In this document: positions 41,383 through 52,700 of the stretch, piece by piece
Layout: every line of letters begins with the position of its first letter
Numbering within the stretch: the stretch's first letter is position 1
Origin: Gracilaria gracilis
Taxonomy: Eukaryota > Rhodophyta > Florideophyceae > Gracilariales > Gracilariaceae
Direction of reading: 5' to 3'
Assembly: GCA_030374805.1 (NCBI GenBank)
Contig: JARGSG010000057.1
Coordinates: forward strand, 186,001 to 250,000
Length of the DNA: 64,000 nucleotides
Translations under genes and position numbers: made by a program
The notes under the pieces: generated by a model
What the model was told of the DNA's origin: nothing
Databases searched by the model: none
The model's input: the letters and a program-made list of their open reading frames with translations, nothing else

Positions 41383-43976
41383 GTGGCTAACTTAGACGTG
41401 AGCTCTAAACACTTCGGTGTAATTCGTCTTCCGTGGATACGGACTCGTAATTTTCGTGCCCCAGATCGGGCTATGGTCATTGCTAAGCGAAACTATAAAG
41501 TTTACGTTGACCTTGGACTTTCGGGCAATTTTATGGTTAGACAGTTATCTGTTCTAGATACCGGTGCCGGTCCCAGCTTCGTAATTCAATCGGTATTGTT
41601 TCCGTCAATACGGTCTTTAGTTCGCCAAGGTCCATCTTTGGATATTGCTGATGCAAACAACCAGTTACGGACAGCTTGTTTTGTCATCTCGTTATGATAC
41701 TTCGTAGCTTTCTGGTCCAATTGGAAATTAAATATGGGAGTCGCTCGCAGCACCAGTTATACTGGGTTGTGATTTCTGTGATCGACTAGTCAAAGCTATA
41801 AGGCCACGTGCAAGAAGTGTGGAATTGGAAGACGGTTCTTCCGTACCTATTGTTAGGAAGCCGTTGCGGCAAGCGCTGCGTAAGCAGGTTCCTTTATCTC
41901 TCACACAGGAAGTTCCAAACGTGGATACTAGGTCTAATCGTCTCTGTTGTGCACGGTGTATACAGCTTCTGCCTGAATCCCAAGTAGGGTTACACGTTAC
42001 GTCGGACCAACATATTTTACGGGTTTTACAACCCTCGCAATCGTTGTACGATTCGCGCCAATAGGCCGTTGCTAACGGTGTTGTTCAATTCGAACCTGGG
42101 AAACCTTTTAAGGTATTGATCGCCAATCCTGGATCTACTCCTCAGATTTTAGTTACGAACCAAGTTATTGGTGCTGTACTACCATATCCTACGGTAATCG
42201 TATCTACGAAGGTGACCTTTTACGAAGTTTTCGGTGACAAAGACCCTAAGGAGGGGGAGGACTATGAGTTTGTTACGACGATGTTGACTGACAACGCCGC
42301 GCCCACCTCAGTAGATTTCGAGAAACAAGATTCTGGACAGAAACCTGTTGAGAAGGCTATCTCCCCTGGAGATATTGAGAAGGATCCTGTTAAGGAATTC
42401 GAATACTGGGACTTATCGCATGTGCCAGAGGCACACCGTACACGGTCAAGCGATATGTTACGTGAGTTCACCCAAATGTGGGATGGTTCCCTTGGGAAAA
42501 CCACCGTAACCGAACATCGGATTGATATGCACCTGAAAACTCCGCCTGTATCTCAACACCCTTACAGGGGTTGGCCGACAGCCCGGATTGAAGAGAAATC
42601 TCAGGTTGAGAAGATGTTGAAAGCAATGGCAATCGAACCGACCCAATCTCCGTGGGCATCGCCGGGAGTTCTTGTTCCGAAGCCGGATGGTGCATTGAGA
42701 TTTTGCATTGATTACCGCCGCCTGAACGCAGTTACTGTCAAGTATTTTTATCTTACTCCACGAATGGATAAATAAATTGACTCCCTTGGGAGCGCCAATG
42801 TCTTTACAGCACTTGATGTTACTTGTGGTTTTTGGATAATCCCTGTACGGGAGGTAGACCGTGACAAAACTGCGTTTGTTGGCTATCAAGGCTTGTATCG
42901 TTTCAAACGGATGCCGTGTGGCCTTAGAAATGCCTTCGCGACGTTCCAGCGGACTGTCGACGTTCTTTTAGCGAGATTTAAATAGAAGAATTGTTTGGTG
43001 TACTTGGATGATATCATCGTATATTCCATTAACATGGATGATCATTTGAAGCACGTCCAAGACGTCATAAGGGTTCTCTGCAAAGCAGGTGTTACGCTGA
43101 AGCTCAAGAAGTGTGAGTTCCTTACCGACTCGGATATATATCTTTGTCACGTCATACGTCCTGGTGAGCTCTCTGTTGAGGAGGTTTGTGTAGAATCCTT
43201 GAAGGAAATTAAGGACCAGCGTACACGGAGAGAACTCCGTTCATTTTTGGGACTGTGTAATATCTACCGTCGGTTCGCACCAAATTTCGCAGAGATATCA
43301 GCCCCGCTGAATGAACTTCTGAAGAAGGGATAGCCAGGACAACTGGAACCATTCGGCGAAGCCGAGTCGGCTTCTTTCAAATCCTCAGTAGATGCTGTAA
43401 CGTTACCAACAGTTTGGCTCTTCCCACTCCTGGGTTACTGTACTCGATTTACACCGATTCTAGCGCGTACCAAGTGAGCTGTGCACATTTTCAAGGAACC
43501 GTAGACAGTACAAGGCGCCCAATTGGGTATTGGTCAAGATCGTTGAACGTACACGAAAACAACTACCCAGCGTCTGAGAAAAAAAGTTTAGCCGTCTTGT
43601 GGGCTTTATCGACTCTTCGTCCATATTTGATGGGAAACCACTTTGTCTTACACACCGACAATTCTGCCTTACGCTGACTCATGGACATTACAAACCTTCG
43701 GGTCGCCTGATACGATGACGTTTGAGACTCTTTGAATCCGATTTCGAAATTCGTTACAAGAAGGGCAACCTGAAGTATCAGGCAGATGCGTTATCCTGCT
43801 TGGCAACTAATGCTGATGCCGACGCGTCGAAAGAAACCGATATCCCGTGTTTCATGATGTCGACCGAGAAAAATGAAGTCCAATTGTTGGATGACGACCT
43901 TTGGGGCCATTTTATGGCAACCGAACCTGCGGCTCCTCTCAGGGGTCTTTTGTTCCATTTGCTCCTGAAAAGATGA
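41383..43976 (+). pseudogene. Gypsy-1 protease, reverse transcriptase and RNase H, decayed
   Basis: The aspartic protease motif VLDTGAGPSFVIQ lies near 41550. The reverse transcriptase is readable from about 42450: KSQVEKMLKAMAIEPTQSPWASPGVLVPKPDG, LRFCIDYRRLNAV, then past TAA 42773 DSLGSANVFTALD. Past another stop comes CLVYLDDIIVYS near 43000 with the intact YLDD catalytic motif, and LRSFLGLCNIYRRFAPNF. RNase H is at 43414-43677 (SIYTDSSAYQV, SEKKSLAVLWAL, LHTDNSALR), then RYKKGNLKYQADALS. Frames change at least four times. It was once a functional polymerase. Confidence 0.85.
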
Positions 43977-44104
43977 TTTCTGAGCAACAGGCAGACCCTT
44001 TTTGCAGGCAAATACGTTCTCGTATCAACGGAGGATTTCAAATTCCCTTTGCGGAGAACGACCAGGGATATCTTGTTAAATTTGTGATCAAGAACCCATA
44101 GATT

Positions 44105-45318
44105 GTGGTCCCTCTCTCTCTGCAACGCGTAATATTACATTTGTCACATTACGTGAAAATTGGTGCACACCCGGGTGGCCAGAAGCTTTCTGTTACTATT
44201 CGGATAGATTTCTATTGGCCACCAATAACATTTGACTGCTTTGCAGTTCGGCGAAGATGTACAAAATGCTCTAAGAATAATGCCCAACTTCGGAAGTACT
44301 CTAAGAAATTAGCTTTATTCCCGGCTTGGGCTCCCTTGGAATTTGTCGCCATCAATATTCTGGAACCTTTACACCGAACCGCTCGCGGTCATAAGGTTCT
44401 TTTGTTCATCACATATCGTTTTTCCAAACTGGTTCGTAGAGTTCCGCTCCAGACAATTACCGCTGCTTCGGTTGCTATGGCGTTTCTTCAACATTAGATC
44501 TTTGTGTACGGACCACCCGTGAAACTCTAGCCGATAACGGAGGACAATTTGCATCCAAATTCTTTCAAGATATGTGTCAAATTATCGATGTCAAGAATCT
44601 GTTTACAATACTATATCATCCCCAGAGTAATGAGCACATTGAAATGTTTACCCACACGATTCTAAACGCTTTGCGTGCTTATGTGGCGGACCACCCCAAG
44701 AATAGAGGTTTGTATACGGATTGTATTACATACGCGTACAATACGCAGATACACCGTGTTACGGGACTCTCGCCATTGGAGTTGGTTCTCTCTAGAGTTC
44801 CACCTCCGGTGGCTATCGAATCACAACCAACGTTGGGTTCGTTTCCGTCGCACCAGTTGTACCGATATACTTGGAAGGCTTGGTTATCCAAGATGGTGGC
44901 GATCGCTCGGAAATCTATGACCAACGCGTAACTAGCGTATAAAAAGAATTTCGACAATCGAATAAGTCTACCTTTACCGAAGGCTATCACTACAGGTGAA
45001 TATGTCTTTCTCCGCAAGGAGTACTACAATCCTGAAGAGAAACCGAAGCACAAACTGTCGCCAGTTGCTGAGGGACCTAACAAGGTTATTGCTTCGGATA
45101 AAGACACTGTCGCGTTGGATATCAAGAGCCTTCATGAAAGGATCTCACGCGACTGCGTTGTACCAGCACCCCCTCCGCCGTCGGAATTACCGGAATCTCA
45201 ATCAGGAAGTTCGACAATTGAGGAACCGTCACGCCCAAGCGTCATAGCGCACCCCAATCGTGGTTTTACAGATATATCGCATGAGGCGGTACTACCGCAA
45301 GACGTGATCGTCACTTAA
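44105..45318 (+). pseudogene. Gypsy-1 integrase, decayed
   Basis: The zinc-binding part (LSHYVKIGAHPGGQKL, then RRCTKCSKN) and core pieces are visible: EFVAINILEPLHRTARGHKVLLFITYRFSKL at about 44340 (first catalytic Asp replaced, NILEP for the usual DILGP), TADNGGQFASKFFQD-like text near 44530, and YHPQSNEHIEMF near 44620. The C-terminal part at 44996-45318 carries LRKEYYNPEEKPKHKLSPVAEGPNKVIASDKDTVALDI, the typical post-integrase fold. No chromodomain is seen before the frame ends in the palindrome, unlike Gypsy-2. Confidence 0.8.
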
Positions 45319-45391
45319 CTCCATTGGAGGTACAGTAGCGGGTAGTACCCGCTACTGTACCTCCAATGGAGTTAAGTGACGATCACGTCTT
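45299..45391. repeat. 93-nt palindrome: 46-bp perfect arms, 1-nt spacer
   Basis: 45299-45344 is the exact reverse complement of 45346-45391 with only G45345 between. The left arm contains the last codons of the Gypsy-1 integrase frame, so the right arm is an inverted copy of the 3' end of that gene. Perfect arms next to an old, decayed element imply that the inversion or foldback is much younger than the element, or an assembly artefact. Confidence 0.95.
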
Positions 45392-45428
45392 ACGCACCCG
45401 TGTTTCCCCACCACCCGACCTCATTTAA

Positions 45429-45749
45429 GGACCCCCGTCTCCGACTAAGGAGGGGGAGCGAGGAGATCGCATTCGCGATGAAGCTTCTTCGCCGTCGACG
45501 AGTGTTCCCGTATCGGGCATTGTCACGGAGAAACCACGCATTGGAGATGCTGTTCGAGAAGTTCGAGAAGTTAAGGAAATCCCTTTTGGAAATAGTCGTC
45601 TTCGTAAGGAGAAGGCCGTCTCGACAGATCCAGATTTACCCGTCATGGCAACTTCGCTGAATGGGGATTTCTTCATGGTCTCCAGTAGGGATCAGCCCCC
45701 CGGCCTCGCGTTAGCAAGCACCTGGGATCATCGCCCCAGCGACACATAA
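45429..45749 (+). pseudogene. open fragment after the palindrome, perhaps retroelement
   Basis: A plus frame of 106 codons without an early ATG has biased, protein-like composition (SSPSTSVPVSGIVTEKPRIG, DAVREVREVKEIPFG, TSLNGDFFMVSSRD). Its end recalls the region just before the Gypsy protease (Gypsy-2: LGDVFVMTREN). It might be a fragment of a third Gypsy copy. Weak evidence. Confidence 0.3.
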
Positions 45750-46030
45750 CTACCCGCATAGGGCCGCAGAGGGGGTGTACGCGCCAAAGCGTGGATGTTC
45801 GCAAACGGGATGAATAGAACGCCTAACGGCGTCTCCCTTTGGGATAGCTTCAGATTACGGTAGCGACGTGTGCGCCAGATGAATTGCTACGCAGGACGAC
45901 ATGCATCCCATGTTGGAAATCTAATTTAGGTCGAAGATGTCAGACGGTCGCACGTGCAATGGTTACAGCGCCTGGCGCCCATCCCGTCCGGATATTTCGA
46001 ATTGGCTCAATTTGAGATACGCCGCCCCGG
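45750..46030. other. No gene recognised
   Basis: Nothing supported between the open fragment and the tandem repeat. Confidence 0.35.
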
Positions 46031-46276
46031 GCCACTGAACGTGTGCAACGTGGATATGAAAAAAGTTTGCGTGAGCCACGTTAAAAAGCCACTGAACGTG
46101 TGCAACGTGGATATGGAAACTTTGCGTTATCCACGTGGCAAAGCCACTGAACTTGTGCAACGTGGACATGAGAAGTTTGCTTTATCCTTTTGGCAAAGTC
46201 AATGCGGGCGCCGCGCGCCACTAAACGCGTGCATCGCGTGCATCCTGGATATGGAAAATTTGCGTGATCCACGTTT
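46031..46276 (+). repeat. imperfect tandem repeat, ~55-57 bp unit, four copies
   Basis: Units start at 46031, 46088 and 46143 with GCCACTGAACGTGTGCAACG (third unit one base different) and continue with TGGATATG and a CCACGT block. A fourth, diverged unit starts at about 46217 (GCCACTAAACGCGTGCA). It lies where the truncated Copia element ends. Confidence 0.85.
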
Positions 46277-46882
46277 CCACGTGGAAGCATTTCGGTTGAT
46301 TTTTTGGCTTGCCACTGTGCAAAGCGTAAGGAAATTTCCGAATTTTTTGGCCAGTTTTTCTCCGGCACAAACACACGAGCTAGTGTGGTACCGCTTTGCA
46401 TGCCCACAAAGTGCGCGAAGATAGAACGGGGGAGGAACGTCTTTGATGCCACGGTATTGGACCGATATACGAAGCATAGCCAGCCTAACCAAAGTTCGGA
46501 ATGTTCGTAAAGTCAATTATGGTGAACGGATCCCATTCTAGATTCGGTATCGGTCCCTGTATCCTTGAAGAAGGAGCCTTATTTCGGAGCCAGTTGGCAT
46601 GGTTCATTCCTTTCACCCAGGAAAAAATGGACAGTTTGCTTGCGAAGAGAAGCACACGAGCTCTGGTCCAATGTTCTTGGATAAGCCTCTCCGCGGCGCC
46701 ACTAGATTCGGAAGCGTAGGCAGGAGAATAGTCCAAGACTATGCACTGATCGAAGCAGAAAGTGTCCAACTCGGTGCTTTTGTGTTCGCAGGCCCCGTCC
46801 AGGCGAAAATTCTTCAAGCAAGAGGAGTGGTTAAGTTCTAGCTCCGATCGGCGTTTGTACCAATTAGGTGCTTCAAAACACT
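46277..46882 (-). pseudogene. Copia integrase C-terminal half (left of Gypsy-2 insertion)
   Basis: The minus strand continues the Ty1/Copia element that is interrupted at 58656. Visible parts are VLDYSPAYASESSGAAERLIQEHW (the typical YSPPYTPQQNGVAERKNRT region with the catalytic Glu), then ARVLLFASKLSIFSWVKGMNHANWLRNKAP and IPNLEWDP. A stop at 46485 and shifts follow, with text like LRTFRTL in place of the usual LRVFG block. The element is truncated before any reverse transcriptase, and the tandem repeat begins here. Immediately at the insertion the frame is also broken by a TAG about 60 bp in. Confidence 0.8.
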
Positions 46883-47307
46883 TGGAGTGCAATTGGATGC
46901 ACTGTCCCAATGGGTGCATATTAGGATAGTTTAATAGTTATTGTGCACATGGGTCCAGCTCAGGTATCCCACGTGTAAGGTGGTGACAGTTGTCGGCCAT
47001 CACCTAGGGGACCCCTTGATAGGTAGATCGTTTATTCTTTTCGACACGTGGCTACTGCCCTCGGAGATGTACTTAAGCACCTCACGTTGGGCAGAGCTCG
47101 CAGTGGTAAACCGCAAGTACCCCATAGCCGATTCTTCATCGTCTAGTTTCCCATAGGGCCGTTCTACCGTCACTACCGGTGCTGCACGCCTATCTCGTGC
47201 CCGGTTGCTAGCATCCGTCTGCACGCTCCTTCGTCCCCACTTGGGTACTGCGCACACTACTTCCTAATTCAGGCATAGTACACGGCCGCAGCTGTCGCTG
47301 TAATACA
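46883..47307 (+). repeat. Gypsy-2 5' LTR
   Basis: 425 bp, starts TG and ends TACA, same length as the 3' LTR and about 95.5 percent identical by hand count. It is preceded by the ACACT target duplication. Confidence 0.95.
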
Positions 47308-47309
47308 AC

Positions 47310-47322
47310 TGGTCTCCCGACC
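47310..47322 (+). other. Gypsy-2 primer binding site
   Basis: TGGTCTCCCGACC lies two bases after the LTR and starts with TGG, the complement of a tRNA CCA end. The tRNA would end GGTCGGGAGACCA; I cannot name it. Confidence 0.75.
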
Positions 47323-47555
47323 TAGAGAATCCCACCTGGGTCTTCCTGGTGTAATTGGCCCTCTCAAGACTCGACATCCTATTGAGTGGCTCCCCTCCAT
47401 CTAGGACTCGCACTCCCTTTCGTGGATCATACAGTCCCACCTGGGAACGGTTGCTACCCACTTTGAGGTCGTTTACTTTTCAGGGTTTTTGCGAACACGC
47501 CCATCTTTGGAATTCGTTTGCCGCAAGCAGGACGAAAACCCCTCAGTCTACCGTA

Positions 47556-49768
47556 ATGGCTACCCCTCAGGAATCTTCTCGCGGACGCGCCGGCCCAGCT
47601 CCACCTCTACGGGACAGCGGCACTGACGAAGCGCCACCTGCTCCCAATTCAGGGGCTCCGAGCACCCGAAGTGCCCATGGGGGAATCCTACCACCTGTGG
47701 ACAACCCGGAGCAAATACTCCGGCAGTCCACACCAACCGACCTTCGGAACCGTCTTGAGGCGGTGCGTCAGCACGCCTCTCGCGAAGCCGCCCTTCGGAC
47801 GCCACATCCAGCAGTGAATGTGCCGCCCGAACCCCTTCTGGGAAGCCCCCAACGCCCAATTGAGAGCGGTGCTCAGCCCCTCCCGGGGAGTTTACTCATA
47901 GCACTGCGACCCCTTGTGGAGTCGATGGTAACCCTCGATGTCAAGCGACGCATCCCTGCACGAGTTAGCGCTGAATTGGAGGGCTTGCTGGATACCCTTA
48001 CCCAGCGGGTTGCTTCAAAAATGACCGTTTTTGGAGCTCTGGACAGCACCATTGCCACCAGTGTCCATACTGAGGTACAGCTCCGTCTCCAGCTCACCCA
48101 ATATGGGTTTGAGCAAGTTGTTAATCGTCAACCAGCCATTTCGGTGTGGCAGCCGCCCACCATCCCTGCCCAACACGAAGCAGATTCAAGACCCGGCAGG
48201 GACCCCAACGTTGATACACCCGATCTGGGCAAACCCCCCCGGGGAAGCAGAAGAGTACCGGCCGCAATTCCCGAAAGGGTCGCGGCACTGGGGGAACAGG
48301 GGAGTCCCCAGACCGACGTCGGAACAGGAGGAAGTCGCTCCGTAAAGGCCGTGGCTTTTCCGACTCGGACGACTTACAGTCTGGTTCAGACGAAGACCAG
48401 AACTGGAGCGATTCGGAAGACTCCGACCCCGAAGTGGACATATCGCACTTACATCGCATACGACCCAATAATGGGGAATTTACGAAAGTGCTGAACTTTA
48501 AGCACTATTGCCTCAATGACCGAAGTTCTCGTTACAAATCCACGGTGGCCCGCGCCGTGGTCAAGCATGCTAAACGTATGCAGTTGCAAATGCCCTTGAA
48601 GTTCTCGGGCAAGGACCCCATATTGGTCCTACGATTTCTAGCGGCGTTTAAGAGCGCTTGCAACCAGAATGGTGTCCATGAGGGTGCAGCCCTCTGGCTA
48701 TTTGAGTTCTTTTCGGACCCACCCGCTAGGGATACTATCACCGCAAAGATCACCGGCGAATCTGGGGCGGTGAGCGCTAGGAGCTCTGAAATCCTCGCGT
48801 GTTACCCAGAAGTGGTCAATTACCTATTGGAGGTTTATGCTACGGACGACATCCTATCGGAGGCTGACCACGATATAATTACACACCGCCAGAGCTCATC
48901 GGTGGCGGAACGCGAATACGGGGACCAATTGTGGACTACGAACCTCCGATTCGGCAACATATTCCCAGAGGCACGATTGAAAGCTCTCTTCGTCGAAAAA
49001 TTACTACCTGCAATCAGGGCCAGTGTGCGTAATTATTCCTCTACGCATCCCAAAGTGGTATTCCGCTAGCTTGTCAGTTACGCTGAAGGGCTTCGCGATA
49101 GCCACCGGGGTGGTAAGAAGTACTACAAAACACTGGAAGCCGCGAGGAGCAGTAAACCCAGTCGGGTCTCACTCAGTGTCTCCTCTGACACCGACGAACC
49201 AGACTGGGGTGTACGCTTTGAAGATGAGAGCGCTTTGGCCCTGGCTGTCCAGCCTTCGCCCCTCTCCTTCCCTTCAATTCCTTCCACGGGCGCGTCGACG
49301 CCATTAACGATACAACCCCCTCGGGATCTTCGCTACCAACAGAAACCTCCAAGGGAGACCCATACGGCACAACAAACACCGTCTTTGTATCGAACGGCAC
49401 CGACTTCGGTGAACAAAGTGACACCATGCCGCATTTGCTTATCCACCGCACGCCCATGCTGCGAATGGCTCCCTCCCGAGTACCGTAACGCTCTGTTGCA
49501 GCTTCGAGAGGCGAACTACCACCAGCGCGTTTCCGAAGGGTACTACAAGCCCAAGCCATGGGGCAACCAGCGGTCTAGCTCTGAGGATCAACAGACCCTC
49601 CAACCCGCCACATCGAGGAGCCCCACGGCCCAGCCAAGGACCATCTCTCAACAACGTTTACCTCCGCAGCGTCCTCAGCAGGTTAATCAGGTCCTCACCT
49701 TCGAGAATTCCCAACCGGGTGAGAACACACCTGAGAACCCGCAGGGAAACGAAACGGAGGAAGCGTAG
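47556..49768 (+). pseudogene. Gypsy-2 gag, one frameshift and one TAG
   Basis: ATG 47556 is the first good start after the primer site. The first 250 residues are Pro/Ser-rich with a helical middle (LLIALRPLVESMVTLDVKRRI). A frameshift near 48330-48420 leads into an acidic stretch (SGSDEDQNWSDSEDSDPEVD) and the capsid core (MPLKFSGKDPILVLRFLAAFKSACNQNG, AREYGDQLWTTNLRFGNIF). TAG 49067 interrupts, then the same frame continues (LVSYAEGLRDSHRG, FEDESALALAVQPS) to TAG 49768. CRICLSTARPCCEWLPPEYR near 49430 might be a degenerate zinc-binding segment. The core is homologous to Gypsy-1 gag. Confidence 0.85.
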
Positions 49769-49773
49769 AGGCC

Positions 49774-52700
49774 ATGTCTTCCTCACGAGATTCGAGCCTC
49801 ACCCCAACGGTTTCATTTGAGCCTGACCCACAGAGGGATTCTTCGAAAGCGCAATCCGATAATTCTCCACCGAGCTCTGCGCCCGACGACACCGACCTCG
49901 GTGACGTCTTTGTCATGACGCGGGAGAATTACAAAGTCCAATTGGAAACTGGACTCACGCCCCGCACCACAAGAACCCTCTTAGGCATATTGGATACTGG
50001 CGTGGGACCAAATATCATCCATGCCAAGAACCTACCCCACGGGTACGAACCAAACCTGAACGACCGTAAGACCCCACGGGTATTCAATGCTTCTAAAGAC
50101 CCCATGCAAATTCTGGGAACTATCACCCTTCACACCCATCTGGGAAACCTAGTTCAACGCATCCCATTCCTGGTGGCCACAAACCTAGCCGCGGATACCA
50201 TCTTGGGAACTTCCTTTATCGACCGTCATGTTCGCGCCATCTACCCCCGCGAACGCAAGGTAGCCTTCTATGGGTCGCCACCAGAGGCGATAGTTAGCGC
50301 TTTCCACGGCCCAGCTGGGGACAAAAAAAACGGTCGACCAAATTCCCCGAACGACACTCTCCAACAAGGTTCGACTCGCTCAGACGATATGTATTCCACC
50401 CATGGCCCAACGGGAAGCTCTCGATACGTGCGAAACCTCGGGACTGGTGTTCTTGCAAAACCACCCCAAAACGGTATCACGAGACCTCTCGCTCATGGCA
50501 AACGGAGTCATGAACATCTCGCCACGTCGTCCCTTTCGGGTCTTGGACAGCAATTTCTCACACAGAGAAGTCCGCATGCCCAAAAATATGGTCATAGGTC
50601 TCGGCGTACCCGCCCCACGGGCACTCACTGTCCTACGCGATGAGCTCGGACAGCTCGATCCTAAAGGGGGAAGGGGAAGTAGTGAACCCGAGGAAGAGCT
50701 CCCATTACAGGGAGATAATATCCCGGAGACGGATTGGCGACAAGCAATCCACATTGGTGAGGAATTCAGCCCTTACCGGGGCCAAATTTTGAACCTGTTA
50801 CAGGAATTCGAAAACATGTGGTCTGGCCGCCTGGGTCAGATAAATGCAGTCCTTCACAGGATTACGTTGGAACCGGGCGCAAAACCAGTCTACCAAATTC
50901 CCTACAGGGCCGGCCATAAACCCAGGGAAATGGAAGACCTCAAAGTCCGACGCATGTTGGACTCCGGGGTTATTGAACCTTCTAAAGCGGAATGGGCGAG
51001 CCCAGTCGTCTTTGCCCCGGAAAAGAACGGTAGTTGGCGCTTCTGCATTGATTACCGACGACTGAACGCACTAACCCCACGGGACGCATACCCGATACCA
51101 CGCATGGACGAATGTATAGACTCCCTAGGCGACGCTACGATCTTCACGACCGTTGATGCCAATCGTGGATATTGGCAGGTCAAGATCGCAGATGAAGATC
51201 GTGACAAAACGACATTTACCTCTCACATGGGTCTTTACAGGCTTAAGCGAATGGCCTTCGGGTTAAAGAACGCTCCCGCCACCTTCCAGAGGGCGTTGGA
51301 CATCATCCTCAATAGAATTAAATGGCAATACGCCTTGGTCTACCTACATGACGTTATCATTTACTCTCGGTCAGTGGAGGAACATTTCCGCCACGTCCGT
51401 AACGTTCTAACCCTTCTACGGGATGTGGGAATCACCCTGAAGCTGAAGAAATGCTTCTTTTTCCAAGCCTCTGTAGACTATGTAGGGCACGTAGTTCGAC
51501 CTGGGAAACTCCAGGTTTCTCAGAGGACATGCGACCCAATCCGGCAGGCCAAATCGCCAACAACCCAAACGGAAATAAGATCCTTTATAGGCTTATGTAA
51601 TGTCTTCCGTCTTTTGTACCCAACTTTGCGAGAATCGCAGCTCCGCTGAACCGCAAGCTCGAGAAGGGACAGCCAAACCATTTTGGAATTCTAAACGACG
51701 AGGAGTACCAAGCCTTCCAGGAGTTACGAGATCGATTGATCTCCCCGCCCATTTTAGCGCTTCCCGTCCCCGGTCGTTCGTACATGTTGGATACGGACGC
51801 CTGTGATGTCCAGGTCGGATGTACGCTGCTCCAACAGCAGCCGGACGGGAAGGAGTACAAACTCGTAGGGTATTGGAGTCGCTCATTGTCACGACCGGAA
51901 CGAGCCTACACGACGATGGAGAAGGAGTGTCTTGCAGTTGTATGGGCAATGCTCTTGCTCAGACCATACTTGGAGGGTGAACGTTTCACCGTGCGTACGG
52001 ATCATCACTCCCTACGGTGGATCTTAAACCTCTCCGACTGTTCCGGCAGGCTTGCCAGGTGGCGATTACGACTCTCGGAGTTCGAGTTCGACGTCGTACA
52101 CCGCGCTGGGATAAAGCACCAGGCTGCAGATGCCCTGTGGCGCATGCCCACAGAGGGAATGGATGACGGACCCCTGGAGGACGACATTCCATGCTTCGCA
52201 GTAGAACCCGAAGGGAATTGCGACTGTCTTGTGGCAACAGTTAAAGAGGGGTATACCACCTATGAAAACATCCTACTTGGCTGGGAAGACTCGCGAGGTT
52301 GCGAAGAGGCCCCCGAGGGGGATGCCATAATGGCTGTCGAAACGGAGCAAACTGAAGTGCTCCCAATACCCACCCGGGAATTCTTCGCCGAGCAGGCTAA
52401 GGATTCATGGTGCAAGAATGCCGCGGAGACAGTAGGAAAACCCAGGTCCCGTTTTGGGTATGACCATCATGGCTTCTTATCGAGGACATCACCGCTGGAC
52501 GGTGCCATACAGCGCCTGGTACCACAAACCCTACGGGACCGTGTTCTGTACCTCTCACATTACCCCCGTTTAGCGGGACACCCTGGTGGGAGAAGGATGT
52601 ACGCTACACTCCGTAGGGATTTCTATTGGCCGTTCATGGCTAACGATGCGTACCAGACAGTTAAAGACTGCCGCTCATGCGCTGCCACCAGAGGGACGCT

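Larger units (their letters stand above)
38699..45318 (+). mobile_element. Gypsy-1: decayed Ty3/Gypsy retrotransposon (internal region)
   Basis: The order gag - protease - reverse transcriptase - RNase H - integrase on the plus strand identifies a Ty3/Gypsy element. It is related to Gypsy-2 (46883-58655): both gag proteins share a KDPILVL/EDPILVL core and FLARF/FLAAF. No LTR pair or target duplication could be found. The 3' side ends abruptly in a long palindrome at 45299-45391. The many stops and shifts show it is much older than Gypsy-2. Confidence 0.85.

Noticed and set aside
46031..46276. CRISPR-like regular repeats
   Set aside because: Units are contiguous without spacers and diverged; a tandem repeat in eukaryotic DNA.
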